In this document: piece after piece, positions 17,519 to 25,055 of the stretch | Numbering within the stretch: position 1 is the first letter of the stretch | Layout: every line of letters begins with the position of its first letter | Source of the DNA: Aequorivita sp. CIP111184 | Lineage (GTDB): Bacteria > Bacteroidota > Bacteroidia > Flavobacteriales > Flavobacteriaceae | DNA: 64,000 nucleotides | Direction: 5' to 3' | Assembly (NCBI RefSeq): GCF_900489465.1 | Contig: NZ_UEFQ01000024.1 | Location: 310,001 to 374,000, forward strand | Notes under the pieces: model-generated | What the model saw: the letters and a program-made list of their open reading frames with translations, nothing else | What the model was told of the DNA's origin: nothing | The model's database searches: none | Translations under genes and position numbers: made by a program

Positions 17519-18565
17519 TTATTCAATTTCCCGTAAACTTTCCAAATTTATAATATGAATATCTCGTCCTTCTATTTCTATAATACCGTCTTTCTTAAAA
17601 TCGGAAAGAGTTCTGATTAAGCTTTCAGTAGCTATACCAGCGGTGGTGGCTAAATCGTTTCGGGAAATTCTTAAAGGTGCACCCGGTTTTTTACTCATTA
17701 TATCTACAAACTGAAGAATGGTTGCTGCCGTTTTTTTTCGAACTGAACTGTAAGCCATTTTAAGTAATTGTAATTTTATTTCCGAAAGATTATCTGTGAG
17801 AAGGTTTACCAATTCCAATGAAACATCTTGGCTCTTTTTCAAAATATCTTTCACATATTTTTTTGAAACACCAACAATTTCAGTGTCTTCAACCGTTGTT
17901 GCTGTTTCATTATAAGGAATATTATCTTCAAAAGAAGTGAAGCCTAAAAAATCATCTGCTTTGTAAAGCCCTGTAATAAGCTCTTTGGCATTGGCATCCA
18001 TCGTGTGCGTTTTAACCACACCTTTCAAAATAAGAAACATACTATTGGAGTGGTCACCTCTTCGAAAGATTGTTTCTCCCTTTTTATAATTAGCTACCTG
18101 ACCTTCATCACAAAAATAGTTTTTTAATTGATTCAGATTTTGGAGGTTATCATCTTCTTCGTAGGCTTCATCGCTGCTTTTGCGCATCGCCATAATGCTT
18201 GCTTTTGCCAAACGGCTTTCCACGGCACTAAGCAATTCCTGCTCTTCAAACGGTTTGGTTAGATAATCATCTGCACCCATATCCATCCCTTTCCGTATTT
18301 CCTTGTGTTCTGTTTTTGCTGAAAGGAAAATAAAAGGGATATGCTTGGTTTTTTCTTCAGATGCTACTGCTTCCAAAACACCATAACCATCAACTTCTGG
18401 CATCATTATATCGCAAATAATAATATTTGGCTCTTCTTTTTTAGCTTTTTCGATGCCAATTTTGCCGTTTGGCGCTGTAAAAACCTTGAAACCAGAAAGT
18501 TCTAAAAGCTCGGCTGTGTTTTCTCTTAATGCACTATCATCTTCTATGAGAAGTATTGTCTTCAT
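17519..18565 (-). CDS. Hybrid response regulator: receiver domain fused to a Crp/Fnr regulator
   Basis: 348 residues. Residues 1-120 are a receiver domain with the acidic pair Asp9/Asp10, phosphoacceptor Asp52 (CDIMMPEVDG), Ser82 and Lys104 (TKPF). Residues 145-265 form a cyclic-nucleotide-binding-type beta roll (GETIFRRGDHSNSMFLILKG). Residues 275-335 form a winged helix-turn-helix with the recognition helix ATESLIRTL. Glu314 and Arg318 have the spacing of the base-reading Glu/Arg pair of Crp and Fnr. No Fe-S cysteine cluster is present. It is encoded 1 bp after the histidine kinase gene. It is the best candidate to read the TGA(T/C)-N4-(A/G)TCA sites in this window (inference). Confidence 0.9.
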   Translation of the reverse strand: MKTILLIEDDSALRENTAELLELSGFKVFTAPNGKIGIEKAKKEEPNIIICDIMMPEVDGYGVLEAVASEEKTKHIPFIFLSAKTEHKEIRKGMDMGADDYLTKPFEEQELLSAVESRLAKASIMAMRKSSDEAYEEDDNLQNLNQLKNYFCDEGQVANYKKGETIFRRGDHSNSMFLILKGVVKTHTMDANAKELITGLYKADDFLGFTSFEDNIPYNETATTVEDTEIVGVSKKYVKDILKKSQDVSLELVNLLTDNLSEIKLQLLKMAYSSVRKKTAATILQFVDIMSKKPGAPLRISRNDLATTAGIATESLIRTLSDFKKDGIIEIEGRDIHIINLESLREIE

Positions 18566-18566
18566 T

Positions 18567-19802
18567 CTATTCTAAATTATTTTTTGTTGGAAAAGAAATT
18601 GTAAACGTGCTACCCTTACCTTCTTCACTTTCAAATTTTATTGTACCACCTAGATTTTCCAAATGGCTCTTAACAATATTAAGACCGATACCAGTTCCTT
18701 GATCCAAAAGTGCGTTCTCGGCCCGAAAATATCTATTAAAAATAAATTTCTGTTCTTTCTGTGGAATACCCATTCCTTCGTCTATAATTTTTATCTCAAC
18801 CGTATCCTTCTTTGCAGTTACCACGACATCAATAATTGTATATTCTGGCGAATATTTTATGGCATTATTTATCAAGTTTGTGAGTGAAAGCTCTAAGATT
18901 TTTTCATCAAAATTTATGGTAATGTCGTCAATATTAATGGGATAGTTAATTTTTTGCCCATCTTTTAAAAGCATATTGGAATTGTAAATTACCTCATTAA
19001 CAACTTTACTTAATGGCACCGTGTCAAACTTATAGTTGGCTTTACCAGATTCTAAACGTTCAATGGAAAGAAAATCATTTAGAATATTATTCAAGTACTT
19101 TACCTTGCTTTGAATAGTTTTTAAATGCTTTTCTCTTTTATCCTGCTGGTCTGTTTCAGTATATTTACCCACCAGTATGGCAGAGGTTAAAATACCACTT
19201 AATGGGGTTTTAAATTCATGGGAAACAAGTGATAAAAATTTAGTCTTCAACTCATTAAGCTCACGCTCCTTCCGAAGCGACTCCTTCATTTTATGTTCCG
19301 CTTCCTTGCGTTTTGCTACCTCTTCCCTTAATATTTCAATAGATTTTTTAAGCTCTTTAGTGCGTTCATCAATTTTTTGCTCCAACGATAAGTTAAGCTC
19401 AATTATTTCCAGTTCCTGATTTTTTCGCACCGAAATGTCCGTTACCAAAGCCATTACATATTTGCTGCCATAAATATCAAAAGGATTTAATCCTGCCTCT
19501 ACGGGAAATACACTACCATCTTTGCGTTGTCCATACAGATCGCGTCCGTGACCCATTTGACGAGGGTCGCTTTTTTCCAAAAATTCGTCAACTTGATGGT
19601 GATGGTTTTCTCTGTAATTTTTAGGTATCAGTATACTCAGGTTTTGGCCTAATAGTTCCTCCCGATTATAGCCAAACATTTTATCTGCCGCATCATTGGA
19701 AGTAACAACTTCCTGATTTTGATTTACAATTACAATACCTTCCGAAATTGCTTCGGAAAGAATTTTGAAAATATTGTGCTTTTCTTCCTTAAAAACCTTC
19801 AT
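18567..19802 (-). CDS. PAS-domain sensor histidine kinase, FixL-like PAS
   Basis: 411 residues with no membrane segment, so cytoplasmic. Residues 10-125 are one PAS domain, 126-185 a coiled coil, then HisKA with the phospho-acceptor His195 (SHEFKTPLSG) and an HATPase domain with NLINNAIKYSPE and GTGIGLNIV. The PAS stretch IPKNYRENHHHQ and MGHGRDLYGQRKDGSVFP resembles the FixL haem pocket. His67 aligns with the FixL haem ligand and Arg87 with the oxygen-sensing Arg. Many non-haem PAS domains share these residues, so haem binding is only a possibility. It is coupled to the hybrid regulator downstream, its obvious partner. Confidence 0.88.
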   Translation of the reverse strand: MKVFKEEKHNIFKILSEAISEGIVIVNQNQEVVTSNDAADKMFGYNREELLGQNLSILIPKNYRENHHHQVDEFLEKSDPRQMGHGRDLYGQRKDGSVFPVEAGLNPFDIYGSKYVMALVTDISVRKNQELEIIELNLSLEQKIDERTKELKKSIEILREEVAKRKEAEHKMKESLRKERELNELKTKFLSLVSHEFKTPLSGILTSAILVGKYTETDQQDKREKHLKTIQSKVKYLNNILNDFLSIERLESGKANYKFDTVPLSKVVNEVIYNSNMLLKDGQKINYPINIDDITINFDEKILELSLTNLINNAIKYSPEYTIIDVVVTAKKDTVEIKIIDEGMGIPQKEQKFIFNRYFRAENALLDQGTGIGLNIVKSHLENLGGTIKFESEEGKGSTFTISFPTKNNLE

Positions 19803-19839
19803 ACTTCAAAAGTAAGGATTTTAAACAGTTTTTGTTAAC

Positions 19840-19851
19840 TGATTAATGTCA
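19840..19851 (+). promoter_or_regulatory. Crp/Fnr-type operator between the kinase and TerB-like genes
   Basis: TGATTAATGTCA, centred at 19845.5. On the plus strand TAGCTTTA (19875-19882) ends 36.5 bp downstream, fitting the TerB-like gene at 19914. On the minus strand a perfect -7 element TACTTTTG (19807-19814) lies 38.5 bp away, close to the kinase start. The site may therefore also allow feedback on the kinase-regulator pair. Confidence 0.6.
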
Positions 19852-19913
19852 TAAAATTTGGGATAAAAACAATTTAGCTTTACACCATTAAAAACTAAAA
19901 TAAACAAACAATT

Positions 19914-20318
19914 ATGGGAGCCGCAGATAAACCGCAACTACTATTTTACCAAAAAATGGGAGAGCTTTTTTATTCCATTGCTGCGGCCGATAAAGTAGTG
20001 CGGAAGGAAGAGTATGAAGCATTGAAAAATATTGTTTTAGACCAGTGGAAAAATCTGGAAGATTATGAGGATCCATTCCATACCGATGCCGCTCAACAGA
20101 TTGAAGTGGTTTTTGATTGGTTTGATTATGAGCAGTTGGACGCCAACGATTGTTTCGAGAGTTTTGCCGATTATAACAAAGAATACCCCCAACTTTTCAC
20201 CAAAGAACGAAAGCAACTTATTTGGAAAACCGCAAACGCGATAGCGAGCTCATTTTCAGATAAAAACAAAAATGAAATTATAATGCTCGCAAAATTGAAA
20301 ATTCTTTTTAAAGATTAA
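19914..20318 (+). CDS. TerB-like small acidic protein
   Basis: 134 residues, soluble and helical, with no signal peptide. The segment FYSIAAADKVVRKEEYEALKNIV resembles the first helices of TerB-type domains, with acidic residues that could bind metal. The function of TerB-like proteins in Bacteroidetes is not known. It is transcribed divergently from the histidine kinase under a class II Crp/Fnr-type promoter, which places it in the same stress regulon. The family call is tentative. Confidence 0.65.
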   Translation: MGAADKPQLLFYQKMGELFYSIAAADKVVRKEEYEALKNIVLDQWKNLEDYEDPFHTDAAQQIEVVFDWFDYEQLDANDCFESFADYNKEYPQLFTKERKQLIWKTANAIASSFSDKNKNEIIMLAKLKILFKD

Positions 20319-20392
20319 ATTGGTTTAAAAACATTAAAGCTTCTCTACTTAAAATTGTTTGCCTAATTTTATAAATTAAAATGCCCATAACT

Positions 20393-21259
20393 ATGAGAAT
20401 TCTTCTACCAATACTTATTTTATTCGTTTTGTTGGGTTGTAAAAACGACCAAAAAAAAGAGGAATTTAAAATTGACACCGATACCTATTTAGAAGAAATT
20501 GTAGATTCCTTGCGGGTTTCAGACAAAAATTTAGAACAACAGCAAAAAACCCTAACCATAAAACGTCAGGAACTCATAGAGAAAAAAGATTCTAAAGAAG
20601 AACTTGAAAAGCTGCTTATCTCAAAATCATTCGTTAAGGAAGGAGATTGGTACACAATCGATTTTAAATATCCATACCTCAACGAAAAAATCAAACCTCA
20701 ATTTGAAAATTTCAACGAATACATTACCAAGTCTTATCTGAATGCCAAAGGCGTTGAAAAAGAAATTTTAGAAGAAAAACGTCTTTGTGATTCGCTGGGA
20801 TGTCCTAAACAAGATGAAAAACGCCTCGTTGATTATAAAATTTACAACCTCAACGATAGACTTATAAGTGTGCTTTTTTACAAAGAAAACTACTATACTG
20901 GCGCAGCGCATGCCTCCTATACGTTTGATTGCCTAAATTTTGATTTAGTAAGTGCAACTTTTATGGAGTATGAAGATATTTTTAATAATGGCTCCGAAGA
21001 AGAGCTTCGTGGAATTTTGAATGATCTTTTAAAAGAAAAAATCAATTCCGGAGAAATGTATTATGACTGTTGGGCAATTTCAGCAGATGACTTTTTTAAT
21101 GCAAAAAACAATTTTGTAATCAATGACGATGTGGTTGAATTCTATTTTGATGATTGCGTTATCTGTCCGTCCTACACAGGAACCTATTCAATCCAAATTC
21201 CACTGAAAATGTTGATGCCCGTTTTAAGAAATTACAAAAAGAATCCCTTACTTGGTTAA
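20393..21259 (+). CDS. RsiV/DUF3298-like lipoprotein
   Basis: 288 residues. I use the ATG at 20393 because it directly precedes the lipoprotein signal (LFVLLGC). An ATG 12 bp upstream is possible. Residues 25-70 are a charged coiled-coil linker. The C-terminal part contains YYTGAAHASYTFDCLNFDL and CPSYTGTYSIQIPL, patterns of the DUF4163/DUF3298 domains of RsiV-like proteins. These bind extracytoplasmic ligands in some bacteria. It is followed by thioredoxin, deoC and deoD on the same strand. No specific role can be assigned. Confidence 0.7.
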   Translation: MRILLPILILFVLLGCKNDQKKEEFKIDTDTYLEEIVDSLRVSDKNLEQQQKTLTIKRQELIEKKDSKEELEKLLISKSFVKEGDWYTIDFKYPYLNEKIKPQFENFNEYITKSYLNAKGVEKEILEEKRLCDSLGCPKQDEKRLVDYKIYNLNDRLISVLFYKENYYTGAAHASYTFDCLNFDLVSATFMEYEDIFNNGSEEELRGILNDLLKEKINSGEMYYDCWAISADDFFNAKNNFVINDDVVEFYFDDCVICPSYTGTYSIQIPLKMLMPVLRNYKKNPLLG

Positions 21260-21269
21260 ACCTGATATC

Positions 21270-21572
21270 ATGAAAAGTAACTTCAAAGACATAATAAATT
21301 CTGAAACTCCCGTATTAGTCGACTTCTTTGCAGATTGGTGTGGCCCGTGCAAAATGCTTGCGCCAATACTAAAACAAGTAAAGGATGAACTGGGAGACGG
21401 TGTGAAAATTGTAAAAATAGACGTCGACAAAAACCAACCACTAGCTGCAGAATTTCAAGTGCGCGGTGTGCCCACGATGATTCTCTTCAAAAATGGAAAG
21501 CAACTTTGGCGTCAAAGCGGGGTTTTGCAGAAAAATGATTTGGTAAATATCATCAATCAACATAAAAATTAA
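21270..21572 (+). CDS. Thioredoxin
   Basis: About 100 residues. The start at 21270 (MKSNFKDII) is preferred over an upstream TTG at 21252 that would overlap the previous gene. The active site is DWCGPCK (CxxC) and the cis-Pro loop is RGVPTMILF. It is a cytoplasmic dithiol reductant. The stop codon overlaps the deoC start by 1 bp, so it is translationally coupled to nucleoside catabolism, an unusual but credible pairing. Confidence 0.9.
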   Translation: MKSNFKDIINSETPVLVDFFADWCGPCKMLAPILKQVKDELGDGVKIVKIDVDKNQPLAAEFQVRGVPTMILFKNGKQLWRQSGVLQKNDLVNIINQHKN

Positions 21573-22216
21573 TGGATCTCAACCATTATATTGACCATAC
21601 ATTATTAAAAGCTACCGCTACACCTCAAGACATTCTTAATCTTTGCAACGAAGCAAAGAGATATCAATTTTATGCAGTTTGTGTAAATAGTTGTTATGTT
21701 TTTTTAGCTTCAAATGAATTAAAAGAAAGCAATATAAAAGTTGCCGCCGTAGTTGGTTTCCCATTGGGAGCAAATAGTTGTCACACTAAAGTATGCGAAG
21801 CGGAACAATGCATAAAAGATGGGGCTGATGAAATAGACATGGTGTTGAATATAGGACTGTTGAAAGCAAAATTACACACATCAGTTCGTGAAGAAATTTC
21901 AGCCGTTAAAGAAGCAATTGGCACCCGAATCTTAAAAGTAATCTTGGAAACGTGCTATTTAAATGATGATGAAATAAGAATGGCATGCCAAATAGCCAAA
22001 AAGGCTGGTGCCGATTACGTAAAAACTTCTACAGGATTCGGAACGGGCGGAGCAACTGAACACGCTATAAAAATTATGGTTGAAGAAGTTGGTAACACAT
22101 TAAAAATAAAAGCATCAGGTGGAATAAAAGATGCTGAAACTGCTAAAAAATATATTGCAATGGGCATTAGTAGAATAGGCACATCTTCAGGAATAGCAAT
22201 TGTTTCACCCAACTAA
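21572..22216 (+). CDS. deoC: Deoxyribose-phosphate aldolase
   Basis: 214 residues. It cleaves 2-deoxyribose 5-phosphate to acetaldehyde and glyceraldehyde 3-phosphate. Family sequences are DHTLLKATAT at the N-terminus, VVGFPLGA, DEIDMVLNIG, LKVILETC and the Schiff-base Lys in YVKTSTGFG. It lies directly before deoD (9 bp), giving a pathway that splits deoxynucleosides and then burns the sugar. Confidence 0.95.
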   Translation: MDLNHYIDHTLLKATATPQDILNLCNEAKRYQFYAVCVNSCYVFLASNELKESNIKVAAVVGFPLGANSCHTKVCEAEQCIKDGADEIDMVLNIGLLKAKLHTSVREEISAVKEAIGTRILKVILETCYLNDDEIRMACQIAKKAGADYVKTSTGFGTGGATEHAIKIMVEEVGNTLKIKASGGIKDAETAKKYIAMGISRIGTSSGIAIVSPN

Positions 22217-22225
22217 AAAACACAG

Positions 22226-22927
22226 ATGAGTACACATATTGAAGCCAAACCTGGAGAAATCGCAGAATCGGTTCTTCTTCCCGGAGATCCAATGCGTGCC
22301 AAATGGATTGCTGAAACTTTTCTTGAAGATGCAAAATGTTATAATGATATTCGCGGCATGTTTGGCTATACAGGAACTTTTCAAGGAAAGAAAATTTCAG
22401 TACAGGGCACTGGAATGGGCATCCCTTCAGCTTTAATTTATTGTCACGAACTTATTAATGATTACGGCGTTAAAAACCTAATTCGGGTTGGTTCAGCTGG
22501 AAGCTATCAAAAAGACATCAAGCTTCGCGATATTGTGATAGCAATGGCTGCTTCATCAACCTCGGGAATTAATAATACCCGCTTTATAAATTGCGACTAC
22601 TCTCCTACTGCAGATTTTGATTTGCTTATGAAAGCCGCTCTTTATGCAAAGAAAAACAGTATTTCTATAAAAGCAGGTAACGTACTCTCGAGCGATCAGT
22701 TTTATGAGGATGACTTCAACAATTATAAAAAATGGGCAGATTTTGGCGTGCTTTGTGTTGAAATGGAAGCCGCGGGGCTTTACACTATTGCGGCAAAATT
22801 TAATGTGAAAGCCTTGGCCATTTTGACCATTTCTGATTCTCTGCTAACAGGTGAAAGCATTTCCGCAGATGAGCGCGAAGGTAGCTTTGCAAAAATGATC
22901 GAGATCGCTCTTAATACACTTATATAA
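22226..22927 (+). CDS. deoD: Purine nucleoside phosphorylase, DeoD type
   Basis: 233 residues, the usual length of hexameric bacterial DeoD. It converts purine (deoxy)nucleosides and phosphate to base and (deoxy)ribose 1-phosphate. Typical motifs are VLLPGDPMRAKWIAETF, GMGIPSALIY, the RVGSAG phosphate-site region, CVEMEAAGLY and ILTISDSLLTGE. Last gene of the unit; a strong hairpin terminator follows at 22935-22969. Confidence 0.95.
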   Translation: MSTHIEAKPGEIAESVLLPGDPMRAKWIAETFLEDAKCYNDIRGMFGYTGTFQGKKISVQGTGMGIPSALIYCHELINDYGVKNLIRVGSAGSYQKDIKLRDIVIAMAASSTSGINNTRFINCDYSPTADFDLLMKAALYAKKNSISIKAGNVLSSDQFYEDDFNNYKKWADFGVLCVEMEAAGLYTIAAKFNVKALAILTISDSLLTGESISADEREGSFAKMIEIALNTLI

Positions 22928-22934
22928 AAAATAA

Positions 22935-22969
22935 AAAAGCAGGAGTTCAAAATTGAAACTCCTGCTTTT
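22935..22969. terminator. Bidirectional intrinsic terminator
   Basis: A 13-bp stem, AAAAGCAGGAGTT paired with AACTCCTGCTTTT, around a 9-nt loop, with T or A runs on both sides. It lies between the convergent deoD and USP genes and can stop transcription from both. Confidence 0.88.
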
Positions 22970-22997
22970 GTTGTTAATTGTTGTCGATAGCAATTAA

Positions 22998-23834
22998 CTA
23001 AATCTTGAAAGTCATCACCGGTAAATCTGAATGGTTTACCACATCTTCACCAATACTTCCGGAGAAAAAATGAGCTAAACCTTGTCGTCCCTGTGTGGGT
23101 AAGGCTATTATATCGGCATTGCTTACTTGACTATAACCAAATATTCCTGCTTCAACAGAATATTCATTATATTGAATCACCTTGTTTAAAATTTCTAATG
23201 AATTTGGTTCTCCTACCTGCTTCAAAAAGCTAAGAATTCGTTTTTCAATTTCACGGGTGCTTCTGAATTCGCCGGGCAAATTCACATATAGCAACTCCAT
23301 TTTTATTCCTAAGACTTCGAACATTTTCTTGGCTCGATTGTAAGAACCGATAGATTTTTCCAAGAAATCGCACGCAAAAAGTCCTGTTTGGGGGTTAAAA
23401 TTATCTGAGTGGTGTTTAATAACAAGCACTGGAATTTCAGAAGTACGAACAACTTTTTCGGTATTGCTGCCTACAAAAACTTCTTTCAGACCTGAGCTTC
23501 CATGAGAACCCATTACAATTAAATCTGCCTTAAATTCACTTGCCAAGTCATTCAACTCGCTAAAATTTTTATAGTTGTGAACGGCTTCAGTAATTTTAAT
23601 TCCTTCTAAATAATCTTTGTCTAGAAATTCCGCAAAACGCTTTTCGGCCAGTTTCATATAAAACATTGCCTCAAAAACCTCTTTGCTTTCATCGCGCGTT
23701 ACAACTGCTTCGCTTAAACCCATCATATGTACTGCAACTATTTCGGCATTTTGTTTTTTGGCAATGCTTGCTGCCACTTCCATTGCATATTCGGAATGTT
23801 GGGAAAAATCTACCGGTACTATTATTTTTTTCAT
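22998..23834 (-). CDS. Tandem-domain universal stress protein
   Basis: 278 residues from the ATG at 23834. A longer reading frame to 23948 would overlap the hpf gene and lacks family similarity in its extension. It opens KKIIVPVDFSQHSEYAMEVA. The motif MGSHGSSGLKEVFVGSN (G-x2-G-x9-G-S) is in the first domain, followed by EIPVLVIKH. The second half is degenerate and ends DLPVMTFKI. It lies 10 bp after hpf, so the two are co-transcribed from the operator at 24202-24213. Confidence 0.9.
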   Translation of the reverse strand: MKKIIVPVDFSQHSEYAMEVAASIAKKQNAEIVAVHMMGLSEAVVTRDESKEVFEAMFYMKLAEKRFAEFLDKDYLEGIKITEAVHNYKNFSELNDLASEFKADLIVMGSHGSSGLKEVFVGSNTEKVVRTSEIPVLVIKHHSDNFNPQTGLFACDFLEKSIGSYNRAKKMFEVLGIKMELLYVNLPGEFRSTREIEKRILSFLKQVGEPNSLEILNKVIQYNEYSVEAGIFGYSQVSNADIIALPTQGRQGLAHFFSGSIGEDVVNHSDLPVMTFKI

Positions 23835-23844
23835 GTTGATTGGT

Positions 23845-24144
23845 TTAATGTGTTGTGAATTTTGCTTTGCGTTTCTTAAGTTGCTTTTCGAGATCTGAAA
23901 TTGTTTCTTTTGCGGCCGCTTCAAAAGTTGCTTCTTTGGAAGTAGCAAAAATTTTGGGTCCCGGAAGGCTCAGTTCCATTTCACAAATATTGCCTTTGCC
24001 ATAAACGTTATTTTCTAGTTTAAAACTTACTTCAGCTCTTATAAGCCATTCATATTTTTCGGCAAGTTTTTGAAGTTTCTTTACTACATATTCGTTCATT
24101 GCCTCGCTGGTAGGCATTTTCACGTATTGGATATTTATAGTCAT
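23845..24144 (-). CDS. hpf: Ribosome hibernation-promoting factor (short HPF/RaiA type)
   Basis: 99 residues, the length of short HPF without the C-terminal dimerisation domain of long HPF. It starts TINIQYVKMPTSEAMNEYVV and shows the beta-alpha-beta-beta-beta-alpha pattern with a basic C-terminal helix (LEKQLKKRKAKF). Such proteins bind the 30S decoding region and silence ribosomes in starvation. The gene has a Crp/Fnr-type class II promoter and is followed by a USP, coupling ribosome hibernation to the same signal as the other stress genes. Confidence 0.88.
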   Translation of the reverse strand: MTINIQYVKMPTSEAMNEYVVKKLQKLAEKYEWLIRAEVSFKLENNVYGKGNICEMELSLPGPKIFATSKEATFEAAAKETISDLEKQLKKRKAKFTTH

Positions 24145-24201
24145 GATACTCTTAATTGGTTTATATTCTTCAAATATATTCCCTATTAGGCATTTTTAAA
24201 A

Positions 24202-24213
24202 TGACCAAAGTCA
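24202..24213 (-). promoter_or_regulatory. Crp/Fnr-type operator of hpf-usp
   Basis: TGACCAAAGTCA (TGAC-N4-GTCA), centred at 24207.5. A perfect -7 element TATATTTG (24171-24178) ends 36.5 bp downstream on the minus strand. Confidence 0.78.
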
Positions 24214-24243
24214 TATTTTGATTTGTTTGTTGCCATAAACTAA

Positions 24244-24282
24244 AAAATCCTGTTGCTCAATTTTTTGCGCCAACAGGATTTT
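24244..24282 (-). terminator. Intrinsic terminator downstream of the DUF2892 gene
   Basis: A 12-bp perfect stem, AAAATCCTGTTG paired with CAACAGGATTTT, with a 15-nt loop. On the minus strand a run of T residues follows. It separates the DUF2892 unit from the hpf promoter. Confidence 0.85.
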
Positions 24283-24309
24283 CATAATAAAGTTATTTAA
24301 GAGAATAAA

Positions 24310-24516
24310 CTAGGTACAGCAATTCTCCTTTTCATCTTTTATGCCAAGCTTTTTAAGGATTTTTTCCATCAAACACCATTTTGTAAATGATGATTGCAGC
24401 AAATTTACACCTACAAAAGCGGTGAACCACAACCAGTTTACATTTACGTAAATAGCCAAAATAAGACTGATCAAAATAAAAGTTCCAGCAATTGCTCTAA
24501 TATATCTGTTAATCAT
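24310..24516 (-). CDS. DUF2892 (YgaP-like) small membrane protein
   Basis: 68 residues. Two hydrophobic helices (ILISLILAIYV and LWFTAFVGVNLL) follow RYIRAIAGTF, and the segment SSFTKWCLMEKILKKLGI is typical of DUF2892 proteins. These often accompany rhodanese and sulfur genes. The tail ends in a Cys-Cys-Thr. It may follow the RND pump and PII-like gene in one unit, although a GC-rich repeat lies in the 102-bp gap. Confidence 0.8.
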   Translation of the reverse strand: MINRYIRAIAGTFILISLILAIYVNVNWLWFTAFVGVNLLQSSFTKWCLMEKILKKLGIKDEKENCCT

Positions 24517-24549
24517 AGTATTAAAATTTAAAGTTTAATATTTATAGGC

Positions 24550-24613
24550 CTTCCTCCCAGAACCCCTCCAAAGGAGGAGGAACGTAATTACGCACCTTTG
24601 GGGAGTCGGGAAG
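24550..24613. repeat. GC-rich intergenic inverted repeat
   Basis: A GC-rich island in an A/T-rich gap. It contains CCTCC-AAA-GGAGG (near 24566-24578), a central CGTAATTACG palindrome (24583-24592) and an outer pair CTCCAAAGG / CCTTTGGGGAG. This resembles the dispersed CTCCAAAGGAG-type intergenic repeats of flavobacterial genomes. I cannot count copies elsewhere from this window. Confidence 0.6.
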
Positions 24614-24618
24614 ATGTT

Positions 24619-24924
24619 TTATATACTTCTTTCTATGGGCACTACAACCGCATGAATAGGGTTATTAGTTTCCAAAGTTTTATTGAACTGAGTTACTAAG
24701 CTGAAAAACGAATCAATCTTTTCTTCTTCAGTGAAAGAGAAAAACATACTGCTCTGTGCTCCACCCTTTTCCGATGGAAACCAACTGGAATTCATCATAA
24801 AAGAGGACGCGTTTTTATAGCCCTCAATATCGGAGCCACTATAGCTCTCAATATTTGCTTTCTTGAAAAGTTGTAGCACCTCTTTCTGAAATTGGTCTAC
24901 AACGGTTACAATTAGTAGTTTCAT
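24619..24924 (-). CDS. Small PII-like (ferredoxin-fold) protein downstream of the RND pump
   Basis: 101 residues. It begins MKLLIVTVVDQFQKEVLQLFKK and ends HAVVVPIERSI, with an internal GAQSSMFFSFTEEEKIDSFF. The beta-alpha-beta-beta-alpha-beta pattern resembles small PII/CutA-like proteins found beside cation or RND pumps (DUF3240 type). It is separated from the RND permease by 131 bp on the same strand. Regulation of the pump is a reasonable guess without direct evidence. Confidence 0.6.
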   Translation of the reverse strand: MKLLIVTVVDQFQKEVLQLFKKANIESYSGSDIEGYKNASSFMMNSSWFPSEKGGAQSSMFFSFTEEEKIDSFFSLVTQFNKTLETNNPIHAVVVPIERSI

Positions 24925-25055
24925 AGGTTTATTATTTATGGTCTATTATTATTATTTTGCTAATATTTATTCCTAAGAATTCAAAATTAAGTAGCGAACA
25001 ATCAAACACATTAATTATTTCGTCGTACGTATTATAGCGTAGCGGTCTTTTGTCT

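Noticed and set aside
22998-23948. Longer start for the USP at 23948
   Set aside because: The extension is basic low-complexity sequence that overlaps the hpf gene; USP similarity begins at the ATG at 23834.
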